Assembly: GCA_014529385.2 (NCBI GenBank)
Contig: CM043958.1
Location: 150,296,793-150,360,792, forward strand
Source: Adiantum capillus-veneris
Lineage: Eukaryota > Streptophyta > Polypodiopsida > Polypodiales > Pteridaceae
Reading direction: 5' to 3'
DNA: 64,000 nt
How positions within the stretch are numbered: the first letter of the stretch is position 1; the number at the start of each line of letters is the position of its first letter. The notes beneath the pieces are model-generated. The model searched no databases, was not told the DNA's origin, and was given only the letters and a program-made list of their open reading frames with translations. The translations under genes and the position numbers were made by a program. Positions 1 through 10,745 of this stretch are shown here, one piece after another.

Positions 1-75
1 ATGGTCATTCTATTGGGAAGATCGACTTGAATGTATGTTTTGTTAGAACACCATCGATAAGTGTGAGACCTTAGC
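1..75. repeat. First copy of a duplicated block (pair with 2176-2255)
   Basis: This 75-bp stretch recurs with small differences at 2176-2255, ending in the shared words 'ccttagcctattattgta'. It is the left edge of a larger direct duplication: the short words around 'tttaatgagctctattgaatacaa' (618-645 and 2313-2341) and the block 1105-1740 / 2342-2890 recur in the same order. The second copy is much shorter because it lacks most of 76-615 and 646-1104. No coding function is visible. Confidence 0.7.
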
Positions 76-653
76 CTATTATTGTAAGTACAAAATCATC
101 TTCTCAAATTTTGAGCTCAAGACTCACGTTGGTTAGCTCTTTGAGGTCTCTTGGGAGTGTTCCTATGATGTTAAAGCTTCCCTAGCTCGGGAGATCCAGA
201 CGCCCACGACTATGGAGGACTACACAGCATCGACGGAGGCTACATCAGAGGATTCGGATCACTTTGGCCCGACATGCACGACGCCCGGTCAGACTACTGT
301 CCATGGAGGAGATTGATGAGATTTGCCAGCGATCGATGTTGGATTTCTTGTGACTTATGATTTAGCTATCCCAGCTAGCTACTTAGTTCACACCTACCAG
401 TTTAGGATCCCATAGTACTTTTTTTTATCATTTTGTCATTTCATTTTGTTACTCTGACTTTGTATCAGATTCACCACATTGTAACACTTTTGTCTCATAG
501 GTCATTTTGGCCTTTTGCAGATGTTAATATAACATTTCATTTCATTTCTCTCTCTCTATTCATCTTCATTTCATTTCATTTCTCTCTCTCTATTCATCTT
601 CTCATGTCCCTCTCTACAAACTTTAATGAGCTCTATTGAATACAATGTTTATA

Positions 654-654
<1 letters not shown>
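76..654. other. Non-coding DNA with LINE-tail-like words
   Basis: No supportable gene. From about 440 to 560 the sequence contains 'tctcataggtcattttggcc' and 'aatataacatttcatttc', words that also occur next to CT tracts at 58570-58680 (reverse) and 59270-59410. This marks it as a member of the same dispersed tail-like repeat. Short ORFs here are translations of T/C-rich repeat. Confidence 0.45.
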
Positions 655-749
<95 letters not shown>

Positions 750-802
750 CACACACACATGCACACTCACTCAAGCGCACGCACACACACACACACACAC
801 AT
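655..802. repeat. Compound microsatellite: C40, (CT)n, (CA)n
   Basis: Forty consecutive C (655-694) run directly into about 52 bp of (TC)n ending at 746. An interrupted (CA)n tract follows to 802. Proline/serine/leucine-rich ORFs over this stretch are microsatellite translations, not genes. The G-rich complement could form four-strand structures. Confidence 0.95.
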
Positions 803-820
803 GGTGTGTGTTTTCAAGTA

Positions 821-912
821 TTTCTAATGAGCAGATGTGGATTCATGATAGCTTTCTAATGAGCATCTAGATTCATGATGACTTTCTGATGAGGATCTGA
901 ATGCATGATGAC
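821..912. repeat. Minisatellite, three units of 30-32 bp
   Basis: Three head-to-tail units begin 'tttctaatgag', 'tttctaatgag' and 'tttctgatgag' at 821, 853 and 883. Each ends in 'catgata/gc' or 'catgatgac'. The short minus-strand ORF over it shows a repeated Ser-His-Glu pattern only because of the repeat. Confidence 0.8.
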
Positions 913-1104
913 TTGCTTCGATCCTAAAGGATACACTTGTGTTCATACAATTAGGAATCATCAAAAAGGTGGTAGCTTCAGCCTCGGGTACCTCAATAGC
1001 TACCTCTCTCTCGTACCATTCTTGGCAGGCCCTTATTGACAGCCCATCAGCCAATAGAGGGACCATCCCACATTAATCTATCCCTTGTCAGCCCCACCTC
1101 TTCA

Positions 1105-1740
1105 TGGCCAAGAGCCAATAGAGGGAGCATCCCATAGTAAGCAATCCCTCATTAACTTTTTCTTGCAGATTCTTTACAACCAACCCAAAGCAACGAGCAC
1201 CTAGAATTTTTGTAGAGCTTGCAATTGTTTCTTAGGCAATCTCTTTGATGCAGGTAGTAAACTATTAGAACTCTAAATGTTTTTGCAAATGTTCCCCTAT
1301 GTTAACTAGAATGTTTGTAGTTTAACAGCTCACGTAATTAACATTTTAATACATCTGAGAGGTAGTTTGACAAAATTGAGCTTTTTCTTATTTGATAATC
1401 ATTGCAGTTGCAAATTAGCGTGCATTTAGGCCACTCTATCCGAGGGGACTCTGTGCAGGTTTTCTATTTGTTGTTGTTGCATATGCCTCAAGTCAAAAGG
1501 CTCAACCACTTAGCTCACACTCCATTCTGCAAGCAGTAGGGAAGAACACAAAAAAAAGTAGAGGATACTGCTAGAGTAGCAAAAGGTGAAGAAAACAGGA
1601 CACATATAGGGCGTTGCATGTGTTTTCTCCCACACTACATGCATGTGTTTGAAAATCGGCTTTTTACTGAGTAATTTTTTTACGGATGCTACATGCATTT
1701 CTTTCTTCAATGTTTTGTATGTCTCGTACAATTGTGTGAC
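1105..1740. repeat. First copy of duplicated block (pair with 2342-2890)
   Basis: The stretch beginning 'ggccaagagccaatagaggg' and running to 'ttttgtatg' is repeated at 2342-2890 with substitutions and small gaps. Minus-strand ORFs in both copies are paralogous short frames without recognisable motifs. No gene is called. Confidence 0.7.
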
Positions 1741-2175
1741 TCATTGTTTTGACAACTACAACAATAACCAAGAGGCTAGTTAAAGTTTTCATCATTACAT
1801 GAGGAAGGGCACAAACTATAACCCGCATCGTGTGAAAGGTACAAAAGTACAGTGGAGAGTGGGCACTTTGTCTCTCCAAGACTATACAGAACGGAGTCGT
1901 GCCCTGCCCCGAACTCTAGTGTGCGGTCCAAGAAAATGCACGTACATGGAAGTTTGGATGCTAAGAACGAATCTTTCTGAATTATTGACGTAAAGATTGG
2001 TTGGACGCTTTGGAGAGGTTGTCGCTATTCGATTGGCAAAGCATGTCGTGAATGTAGTGAATGTTTGTTATGGCACACTAGGCATGAGGTTAAGATTGAA
2101 ACTAAACACAAAGGAGTAACACTAACTTTAAATGAAATTGTTAACATACATAGTATAAATTACATCGCCACCGTA
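1741..2175. other. Single-copy AT-rich spacer, no gene seen
   Basis: This lies between the two duplicated blocks. It holds a 64-codon ORF at 1799-1993 (+) with no recognisable features. I see no promoter, tRNA or repeat structure. Confidence 0.4.
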
Positions 2176-2254
2176 ATGGTCATTCTATGGGGAAGATCAA
2201 CTTGAATGTATGTTGTTAGAACACCATCAATAAGTGACCTTAGCCTATTATTGT

Positions 2255-2313
<59 letters not shown>

Positions 2314-2895
2314 AATTTTAATGAGCTCTATTGAATACAACGGCCAAGAGCCAATAGAGGGAACAACCCATAGTAAGCAATCCCTCATCAACTTTTTCTT
2401 GCAATTTCTTTAGTACCAACATTGAGCGTGTTTGTAAGCTTGCAACTGTCTCTTAGGCAATCCCTTTGATGCAGGTCGTAAGCTATTAGGACTGTATATG
2501 TTTTTGCAAATGCTCCCCTATCTTAACTACAATGTTTGTAGTTTAACAGCTCAGTTAATTAACATTTTAAATACATCCAAGAGGTAGTTTTTTAAAAATT
2601 GAGTTTTTTTTCTTATTTGATAATCACTATAGTTGCAAACTAGCATAGCATTGCCTCGAGTCAAAAGGCTCACCCACTTAGCTCACACTCCATCCTGCAA
2701 GCAGTGGGGAAGAACATAAAAGAAATAGAGGATACTCCTGGAGCAGTAGAAGGTGAAGAACGCACGACAAGTATAGGGCGTTGCATGTGTTTGCTCCCAC
2801 AGTACATGCGTGTGTTTGAAAATTGGTTTTTTGTTGAGCTATATTTTGATGGATGCTACATGCATTTCTTTCTTCACTATTTTGTATGACGTCCA
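2176..2895. repeat. Second, shortened copy of the 1-1740 duplication with (CT)n
   Basis: Order is the same as 1-1740: the 'atggtcattct' block (2176-2255), a 55-bp (CT)n tract (2258-2312), the 'ttttaatgagctctattgaatacaa' words, then the 'ggccaagagcc' block (2342-2890). Large internal parts of the first copy are missing, with the breaks at or beside CT tracts. Confidence 0.7.
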
Positions 2896-3070
2896 CGTGG
2901 ATTTTTCCCCTAATAACATTGGAAAAATGTTGCTAGGCTAACCAAATAAAATGAAGCACTCTCTTTATTGCCTGCTTAAGGTGTGTCATTCTTTCTCTTT
3001 CCTTGATGATGACCTCTCTCTCTTGCTCATGCAACAAAAAACCTTTCCTTAGCAAATTGCATGGCCCATC

Positions 3071-3202
3071 TTTGCTTCTTCTTTAGATTTACTACATGAT
3101 TGTATGTCTTGATGACCATGTAGTAAGTGTACCATCTCTGCTTCTTCTCTAGATTTAATGCATGATTGTATGTCTTAGTGACCATGTAGTAAGCGTACCA
3201 TT
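3071..3202. repeat. Tandem duplication, 2 x 66 bp
   Basis: Two adjacent 66-bp units start at 3071 and 3137. Both contain 'catgattgtatgtctt' and 'gaccatgtagtaag', and they differ at about eight positions. Not coding. Confidence 0.8.
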
Positions 3203-3240
3203 TATTATAGACCTTTTTCATGCCTCTTTCTGAAAAACTT

Positions 3241-3242
<2 letters not shown>

Positions 3243-3317
<75 letters not shown>
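3243..3317. repeat. Compound microsatellite (CT)24(AC)13
   Basis: A pure CT run (3243-3290) changes directly into AC (3291-3317). The minus ORF crossing it reads as Arg-Glu and Cys-Val repeats and is not a gene. Confidence 0.95.
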
Positions 3318-3320
<3 letters not shown>

Positions 3321-3619
3321 TGTTTATACGCAGTATAATCCCTTCTCGTAGATAAGAGTGGCTTGAAGCTACTTCATAGGTATAATTAGCCGAGGACTGG
3401 TCTCAATAACTAGTATTGGCTTAGAATTTTTTTGTGAATAAAGGTGTGAATTCACCAAGTGAATTTCTAAAGGAAATTAGTGGGTGGATTCTTAATGGTA
3501 CCTAACACCTTAGATATTAAGTGGGATAATGGGGTTTGGGCGGGCTGGCCTGGCTCTGTAGACCTTGTCCTCATCTACGTGATGATATAGTGGCTCCCTC
3601 CTGGTGGCATCTGATCTAC

Positions 3620-3742
<123 letters not shown>

Positions 3743-3823
3743 GCGGCGTTGATGAATCTTCTCCCTCATGAAGTCGGACCCGCCCTATTGCTGTGAAGGA
3801 ATGTGGCTACTGGCACCAAACCC

Positions 3824-4053
3824 TATAAAAGGTGAGCTTCCATGCTCACTTAGCATTGGTACATATGTGCTTCTATGTCGTGCGCGCGCGTGTGTGTGTG
3901 TGTACTAGTGAAGGGTTGTCTGCACCTTGGGGATTGTGAGGGTTTTTGACCGCAAGGGTGTGTATTGTTAGAGTGATTGACTGTATGGAAAAAGGCAAAG
4001 ACAAGCAGGCTATTGTGGATCTAACTTCTTCGACTCAATCTCAGATAACTTAG
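3824..4053 (+). promoter_or_regulatory. Possible TATA box and short leader with 22-codon ORF
   Basis: 'ccctataaaagg' places a good TATA box at 3824-3830. About 155 bp downstream an ATG (3985) opens a 22-codon ORF with a hydrophilic Lys/Asp/Gln-rich start. The same TATA context (cctataaaagg) occurs in the candidate solo LTR at 9947, so this may be the promoter of a decayed LTR element rather than of a host gene. There is no other support. Confidence 0.25.
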
Positions 4054-4182
4054 ACACTAATATGGGACTACTGTCCGAGCTGTTTGGATATGCTGTGATT
4101 CACTTTTTGATATGGTAATAGACCTCATGCATGGCTTGGCTATACTAAGTCGAAATATGAATTTGGTTGGCTACTTCTACTG

Positions 4183-4376
4183 ACCCTGTGGTATCTGCGA
4201 CACTGGTTTTTTCACTCACCTTTCGAGTTTAGGAAATGCTTTCAATATATGACTAACTTGTCATAAGTGTATTTGAGCACCCTTTGGTGTTTGCGGCACT
4301 GGTTTTTCACTCCCTTTTCGAGTTTAGGGACTTCTTTTCATGCATGTCTACAGACTAGTCATAGGCATGTATATGA
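4183..4376. repeat. Degenerate tandem duplication, 2 x 96 bp
   Basis: Units start at 4183 and 4279 with 'accctgtggtatctgcg' and 'accctttggtgtttgcgg'. Both continue through 'cactggttttt' and 'tttcgagttta'. Not coding. Confidence 0.75.
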
Positions 4377-5609
4377 GCATTAAAAAAACATTAAGTGGTT
4401 GTACCTTTCCTTCAATATTGGGTAATGGTTGCCTTGAGATTTTTTAGCTAAAAAGTAATGTTAAATGTTTTTTCTTACAACTTGGTGAAGGTCCCTATAT
4501 TATATGGTAGGATTGGCTTACTTGTGAGGTTTAAGATTAGTAGCCTGGTCTATGTTACCGGGGTTGATGTTGCGGTTATTTTATTGATGAGGTGCCTCTG
4601 GGGTTTGTTATTGCGCTTACCTTTCTTGCTCAGATACGATGTATGCATGTTTTCGGTTATGTGATAGATCTTTGGCAAAGCTGCTCATGGACTGAATATG
4701 GTTGTGAATGGCTGGTTGTAATATGGTTAAGAATGATTGTGGCCAAATATGGTTGTGAAGGGTTGTGAAATATGGCAGATATGGTTGTAAATGGTTACCT
4801 TATGACTGCTCATGTGGCCGTATATGGTTGCTTATTTCATCAATTTTATGGGTCGTGGCAGCACACTCCCTTGGCCTTTGGAACAACGAGGGGATTCTAG
4901 AATATCCCACCTCTATGTGTTATGATTAAGGGGATTTGAGCACTCATACTCACTACCTTTTATGTGGTTTTTTCGACGCCATCTAGGAAGGTGTAGGACT
5001 TACTTACTAACATCTCTTTGTGTTACAGGTGACTCCAAAGTATAGATTGACTGCACGTATGAGCACTATTACTGACCCGAAAAAAATAGCGGCAATTAAT
5101 GCGAAACTATGTAAAGTTAAGAAAAGGTATATGTGGCCCACTTCGAGGCTAAATTGCCTCATAAAACTCGTCTCCGGCCTTATCTCATGAGAGATAAAGC
5201 AAAAGAGGCTCCACATGGTTTCCCTGCAACCCCTTGTAAATGAAACCATCTCTGAATATATGTTATGGTTGGCTTTACATTTCTTATAATTTGTCTTTGA
5301 AAGCAATCTAGTTGGGTGACATCTATAACATGTGGGACACCCATGCATCACCTGCATACGGTGACAATGCTAACTATATGTTGTGTTGTTTCCGTGGGTG
5401 CAGGTGAGGGTTACCTTCTCAACTATAGTTTTCAAAGTTCCTTGGCTTGAAGATGGCGGACTTATATATATTCAGGCTTTTGAATCACTTGTACTTGTGT
5501 ATAAAGACTGTTCTGTACTATGAATGGGAATTATACCCCCTTTTCATTGACATAGTTTCTAGTGTCTTTTGTAATTTGTAAGGATTCTTTGGTGTATATG
5601 TTATATTGT
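4377..5609. other. AT-rich DNA, no gene recognised
   Basis: ORFs at 4458-4664 (+) and 5007-5357 (-) are short and have no recognisable motif. From 4690 to 4850 the word 'atatggttgt' is loosely repeated. The last bases before 5610 form the left flank of the solo LTR (5605-5609, attgt). Confidence 0.35.
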
Positions 5610-7199
5610 TGTCATAATAATCAATATCTAATTCTCTTAAATGATTTTCTCATATTAAACTGATCATTTAATGTGGGGAAGTGCCAAGGGAGAAAAAGCT
5701 AGAATATTGGTTAAGTTAGCAGACCGGCCACAGTAGGGATCCAAAGGAGGGAAAATAGGGATCCAAAGGGGGGGCCATCTGCAAAAGAGCCATGTGAAAC
5801 AACGGGCTAAAAAGACCCTAAGGTTCAGCCCATTAAGACTTCCAAAATGCTAAGGTTCCAAAATTCAAAGGTTGTGTCCAAAGGTCAACCTTAGGGAAAA
5901 TTGGATGCTTAGTGTGTGCCCAAAAAGTCTTTCTACATCCCTACATGGGAGGGGGCGAGCCCCAAAGCTAGGGGATGAGAGAGAAAGCCACACACACACA
6001 CACAGGCTCCCTTTACACAAAGGGAATGAGGGACACATGTCAGCTCCCTAGGCCAGATGCCCACAAGGTATGCCCAATTCCTATTGGAAGACCCTTGAAG
6101 TGGACCAATGAGAATTAGGCTAGAGTAAATCTAGTTTAATTAATTTAAAAACATTTAATAAAAGAAACCAATAAGAATTAAGTGTCCTAAAAGACTATTG
6201 GGCAGTCTCCCAAGGGGTCCAATGAGCATTCAGGAGCCCCATGGCTTGCCTGATTCCTATTGGCCAGGAGGCAAAGGGGTCCAATGAGAGTTTAGTTTAA
6301 TTATTTAATTATCTAAAGCTCTCACAAAAGGGGAAAGGGGAACACATGTTAGAAGGCTATCACTTATGCTGCTTAATCCCTATTGGCTTGACCTGGGGAG
6401 GTCCAATGAGGCAAAAGCTAGACTAACTTAGCAGCTAGGGCTCGCCCAAGAGAGAGAGGGGGCTGATTTTTGCTTGGCATTGACACACACACTCTCACAC
6501 TTGACCATGTGTGAAGGGAAAATACTCTATCTCCTCCCAAGCTTTAATGGAGAGCTCATCACCTACTCCAAGCTTGTGAGATAGAAGCCTACATCAACAC
6601 TCTCTTGGCATGTGGATGCAAATCCAACCAAGAGCCAAGCTTCAATGCATGCTCATCTTCTCTACCAAGCTAATTACTAAGCTAAGCTATGCTAATATGA
6701 GTGATTATGTGAGGAGATGTACTTCTTTCTCGTAAGATACTTCTTTTTCCTCTCAATCTACTCTCATACCCTGCTAGCTCTCACCATCTTCGAAGGTGTG
6801 TGAGGTCTTGGGTCTGAGAACGGGGATAATTCAAGTTGTGTTTGATTAAGTGTTTTGCTTGGTGTATGAAGCTTCCATCTTCATTGCACTAGCTCGTCTT
6901 GAAGGAACACAAAGAATTGTATTGTACAATGTCTCTCTTGATGGGAGAAACCATAATACAAAGCCTTTTGGAGGGGGGACCGGCTCCATGCAAATCCGGT
7001 CCTCAACTGTTGTCAATAGCTTAATTGCTCTCTCTTTTGAAAGTATTGTCGATGCTATCTAACTAGGTGTTATGCTTTTTGTTGCTCTCTCCACCCAAGC
7101 ACTCTTGTAATTCTCATTAGGAATCAACTCTAATGAAATGCTCACTATGTTCATGCTAATTTCCGCTACACATAAGATTTTAGGCCATTAAATGTTACA
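5610..7199 (+). mobile_element. Solo LTR of gypsy family G1
   Basis: This 1590-bp sequence starts TGTCATAATAATC and ends AATGTTACA. It matches both LTRs of the complete element at 31054-39937 almost base for base: I count about 4 substitutions against the right LTR. It carries the 22-bp segment missing from the left LTR of the full element. No PBS, polypurine tract or internal region adjoins either end, so it is a solo LTR left by LTR-LTR recombination. The flanks do not match each other (attgt before, catcc after). The right flank instead matches the outer flank of the distant full element in reverse complement (see findings). A 70-codon frame at 6850-7062 is conserved only because the LTRs are so similar. 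Confidence 0.93.
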
Positions 7200-7207
7200 C
7201 ATCCTAA

Positions 7208-7711
7208 TCTCTAGGTTGGGGAGATTACAAGCTAGAAGACACTCTGGAGAAGTTGTGGAATTCCATACGATTATCTAAAGCCTTCTTGGAGATCTACAAT
7301 CCTCTCTTTGTTGTTCTTATTAATATGTATTTGCCATACTATAGCAACACACCAAAGAAGAGAATTTTTGCTGACCCAAATCACATCTACATTATTGTGA
7401 ATCTACTTATACTTAGATCTAAAATGTTCACTCTTTGTAGGGCCACTTGGTTTACTAATCACATGCCTTTGAGAGAGATGTTAGGACTACATGGTTTTGG
7501 TGGGAAATTTGAGCTATCCCTCATGGATTTTATGAAGCACTCACGGTCCATGGTTGACTACTTCAAAACATGTACTGTAGTTGGTGGGAACCTAGCCTTG
7601 GAGGTAGTCTACACAAAAATCACCTTGATGAGTTGTGTAGTGGAATTACTAGCAGTCATCAGACACTATATGATTGTGAAACCAATCAAAACCCAGTATG
7701 GGCACCTATAA
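7208..7711 (+). CDS. Unidentified exon-like ORF beside the solo LTR
   Basis: An open frame runs from just after the LTR junction to a TAA at 7711, about 165 codons. It has no convincing start codon; the frame enters from a possible splice acceptor (aatctctag, 7205-7213). The protein is rich in hydrophobic helices with few low-complexity residues, unlike the surrounding repeat ORFs. I do not recognise the family. If the inversion proposed in the findings is real, sequence joined upstream of this exon originally lies at 39938 and beyond on the minus strand. It could be a host exon or a decayed transposon frame. Confidence 0.35.
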   Translation, partial: SLGWGDYKLEDTLEKLWNSIRLSKAFLEIYNPLFVVLINMYLPYYSNTPKKRIFADPNHIYIIVNLLILRSKMFTLCRATWFTNHMPLREMLGLHGFGGKFELSLMDFMKHSRSMVDYFKTCTVVGGNLALEVVYTKITLMSCVVELLAVIRHYMIVKPIKTQYGHL

Positions 7712-9080
7712 ATTAGACCCATTACTTCCATTTTTGGGGGTTTGTCAATCACAATCAGTCGGTCAATCGGTCTATCGGTGGATTGGAACTCTTATATCAC
7801 TTGTAACTAGTCGCTATATGCATTTTAGAGTTTTTGAGCACTGAGTGCTATATCATTTTTTTTCTCCTAAACTTGTGTTTTTAAACCAATTGATGAATAT
7901 TAATCTCTAATTCCAATTGTCTTAGTTCATGTCATCTGAAAGCTTTCATTTTAGTTCAATCATCTGCCTAACATTTTTATCTGGTCTTTTAAAGTCCCAT
8001 TTTGTTCATTTAATCTGATATCACATTTAGTATCTAACTCTAGAATTCTAACCCTAGAATGGCTTCCAAGTGACCAAATCATTATGTTTTGGCGATCACA
8101 TTGGTAAGTTAAAGCTCTTGATAGGAACAAGTCTCCTAATTAGAATTCAAAGTCAATCAGCTATTCGTAATGCCTACTCATCAAGCATGAGCAAGGAGAG
8201 CTACTACAATGTTTATTGAAGATTAGGACAGTAGCTAAGGACTTGGAGTAGGGATCTGATGAACAACCATGCTCTCAGAATGATGAGTCCTAAGCCCAAC
8301 GTGACTAGATCGTAAAAACACTAAAGATTAGACACTTGGGGCCAGGCAAAGCAACCTCCATACCAACAAACTAAAGATAAGCAACAAGAAATGGTCCTCA
8401 CATGTAGAGACAAGGGGAAAGCAATCTAGGAAGAGACAAACTCATATCACTCTTTGGATTTTTCAAATCAATGTTTGAATTTGTGCAAATCCTTGAGGAG
8501 AGAGAAGGGGGTTCAAATTCGAACATATCTTCAAGCTGATGATGTCAATTTGAACCTAAAACGATATTAGATCTTGTATGTAGGAGTGAAGAGAATGATA
8601 AAGGAATGGGAAGTCATGAACTACCGTGAACAACAAACTTGTAGATTGCGATCACAACCAAGAGTAGTCCAGGTGCTTAAGAGAATACCTGAATATATTC
8701 TCACCTAGAATGATACTATACTAAATCCCCAGACATAGCACCTGACTACGATGAGTGTCAAGAGTCTGATAATTCAAGTAGAAGTATTTTTGGGCAACAT
8801 ACCAGCTTACAAATGCATGCAGGATATCCAAAATGAAGTTAAAGGGGTGCTAAGAATTATTGACAACAGCAGCCTTGTTAGAGATCAGTGCATCCAGCAG
8901 TTGAGAGCCTTGCACTAGAACAACCATTAGAGAACAAGAAGAGGCATTGAAACGTTCACTTCATTTGGTTGAAACTAGATTGATTCAACAAAATTTTAAC
9001 TAATGAAAGGAGAGCTAAAGAGGAGACTATAGGTTGTGTTGGGCTGATTTCTTTACAATTCACACGTTAGAACACTAAAA
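7712..9080. other. No gene recognised
   Basis: AT-rich sequence with stop codons in all frames. From about 8080 to 8980 it has A/G-rich, gag-like base composition on the plus strand but no continuous frame. I see no terminal repeats. Confidence 0.35.
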
Positions 9081-9082
9081 TC

Positions 9083-9499
9083 ATGCACAAAATTCTAAGA
9101 GAATACCACACAAATTTGCTTAGAGGCGGTCCCCCCTCCAGAAGGTATTTGTATTATAATCCTCTCTCAAATAGCGCTTGGATTTTAACGCAACTTGTGC
9201 TCTTGCGGAGCTTTTCTCGAACCAAGAAGATGATGTTCTTTGAGATCCCATTGTGTAACCCTCCTTCCCAAGCTTTAAACACACCAAGGGAGAGAATTAA
9301 GTGCAGGGTAAGAGGTAGATGAGGATGAAAGAGGTATTTATCAACCAAGAGAATTTGTACTTTGTATATTCTTACTCAATGGGAGGCTCTTAGCATAGCT
9401 TAGCATAATAGAGAAGAAGAAGAAGAAGAAGGTGAAGCTTTTACTTACTTGGATTTGCATCCATAGCCAAGTTCTCAAGCATGTATCTCTTGAGCTCTC

Positions 9500-9545
<46 letters not shown>
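9083..9545 (-). mobile_element. Remnant of a G1-like LTR, minus strand, with (GA)n
   Basis: Words typical of the G1 LTR occur in minus orientation. Examples are the 'ttggatttgcatccatagcc' region (9448-9467), 'tcttagcatagcttagcata' (9390-9409), and the C-rich 'ggcggtccccc' beside 'gtattataatcctctc' (9125-9166). Order agrees with the LTR at 31054-32621, but similarity is patchy. A pure (GA)n run occupies 9502-9544. It is probably an old or related LTR. Confidence 0.5.
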
Positions 9546-9549
<4 letters not shown>

Positions 9550-9618
9550 TTGGCCACAATGTGTTACGTATGGAGCATGATTTACCCCTTGTAAATTTTA
9601 CTATTAAAAATACACATC

Positions 9619-10256
9619 TGTAAGGCCCTGGCAATATGAGAGAAGCCATCGTGCGTGAGGAAAATACTCACTGAAAAACCCAAAATATTCCAAAATATTC
9701 TTTTTCGTCAAAATATTATGACCGAACCACGAGGGAAAGTGGTCGGAAAACGGCCGGTCAGTTGGCCGGTTGGCTGGTAGTTAGTGGCCGATGGCCAAAT
9801 TCAATGACTAGTGGCCAATTGCAAGGCGGACTTGTCTTCTCAAGGGTGTCCACACATGGGCGCGTTGGAGAGTCCAACTTGGACTTGTCTTCACAAGGAC
9901 GGCTACACACGGCTGTCTCTGATGAGAGAGGGCAGTCCTTTTGGCCTATAAAAGGAGGCCTCTTCTACACACAAAATGCATTGTGGTGCATTGTGAAGTT
10001 GATGTGAGGTGATGAGAGTGAAGCAAGGCAGGAGCTCCATTAAGGGTGTAATCCCTTTGTAACCTACTTCTACTTTGAAGTACTAAAGTCATTGAATGGC
10101 TGCCTTCCCATGGATGTAGCACATATTGGGTGAACCATGTATATCGTGTGTGCTCTCTCTCTCTCTCTACTCTATAATCTCTCGTGTGTGAAAATTATCT
10201 CTCTCCATTAAGTAGACTACTCTAATATCTACTTAGCTACGTCCTATTTCCTAACA
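9619..10256 (+). mobile_element. Candidate solo LTR of another family with TATA box
   Basis: The segment starts TGTAAGGCCCTGG and ends TTTCCTAACA, giving TG...CA ends over 638 bp. It has a promoter-like 'ggcctataaaagg' (TATA 9947-9953) about halfway and a purine/CT-rich end, as expected for U3-R-U5. No matching target duplication is visible at the borders and there is no second copy in the window, so the limits are inferred. Confidence 0.4.
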
Positions 10257-10324
10257 CAATGTGCACTTTTCAAGAGAGCAAATATGAGAGAGATAGTGCA
10301 AGACAAACCCCAGAGACCCCCTTG

Positions 10325-10745
10325 CTCACAATGTGGACTAATGAGAAGTAAAGCATAAAAATGTAACTCCATGCTTATGCTAACACTTGTACCCTCCCTC
10401 ACCTTTCTATTCTTGCCCAACTCGTGCCCTCTTCCTTTTGACTTTTCTTTGGCAAGGGTGCATACACACACACATATACGCACATACACACACACACACA
10501 CACACGTATACAGACATACACACATATCAACTCCCACAAAGAAAGTGTGAGCTACCTTGGATAAACTGGCCTAGGCAAACTTGGAAGATGTCTAGGGTCA
10601 ACTTACCAAAATAGTGAGGATGATCTTAACCTTAGGCTTTTATTTTTTTAAAGCATTAATTAAAAACCATGGACTTACCTTTAATTTTACCGACTTGGGT
10701 GCGGTGCAAGACCTTTGTACTATCCTTTGAAGGCTTTGTGAAGCT
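10325..10745. repeat. Dispersed repeat R1, copy 1 (pair with 20748-21090)
   Basis: From 'gagaagtaaag' to 'aaggctttg', about 420 bp align with 20748-21090. Shared landmarks include 'aaaatgtaactccatgctta', 'tgccctcttccttttgact', an internal (CA)n tract (longer here), 'ccaactcccacaaag'-like words and 'acttacctttaattt'. The difference in length is mostly in the CA tract. Its nature is unknown. Both copies lie next to LTR-element debris. Confidence 0.75.

Noticed and set aside
6850-7062. A conserved 70-codon gene, also at 31191-31403 and 38483-38695
   Set aside because: It lies inside the LTR and is conserved only because the three LTRs are nearly identical; older copies do not keep the frame.
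5605-7204. Simple solo-LTR insertion with eroded target duplication
   Set aside because: attgt and catcc share no pattern, whereas catcc matches the distant element's flank exactly in reverse complement.
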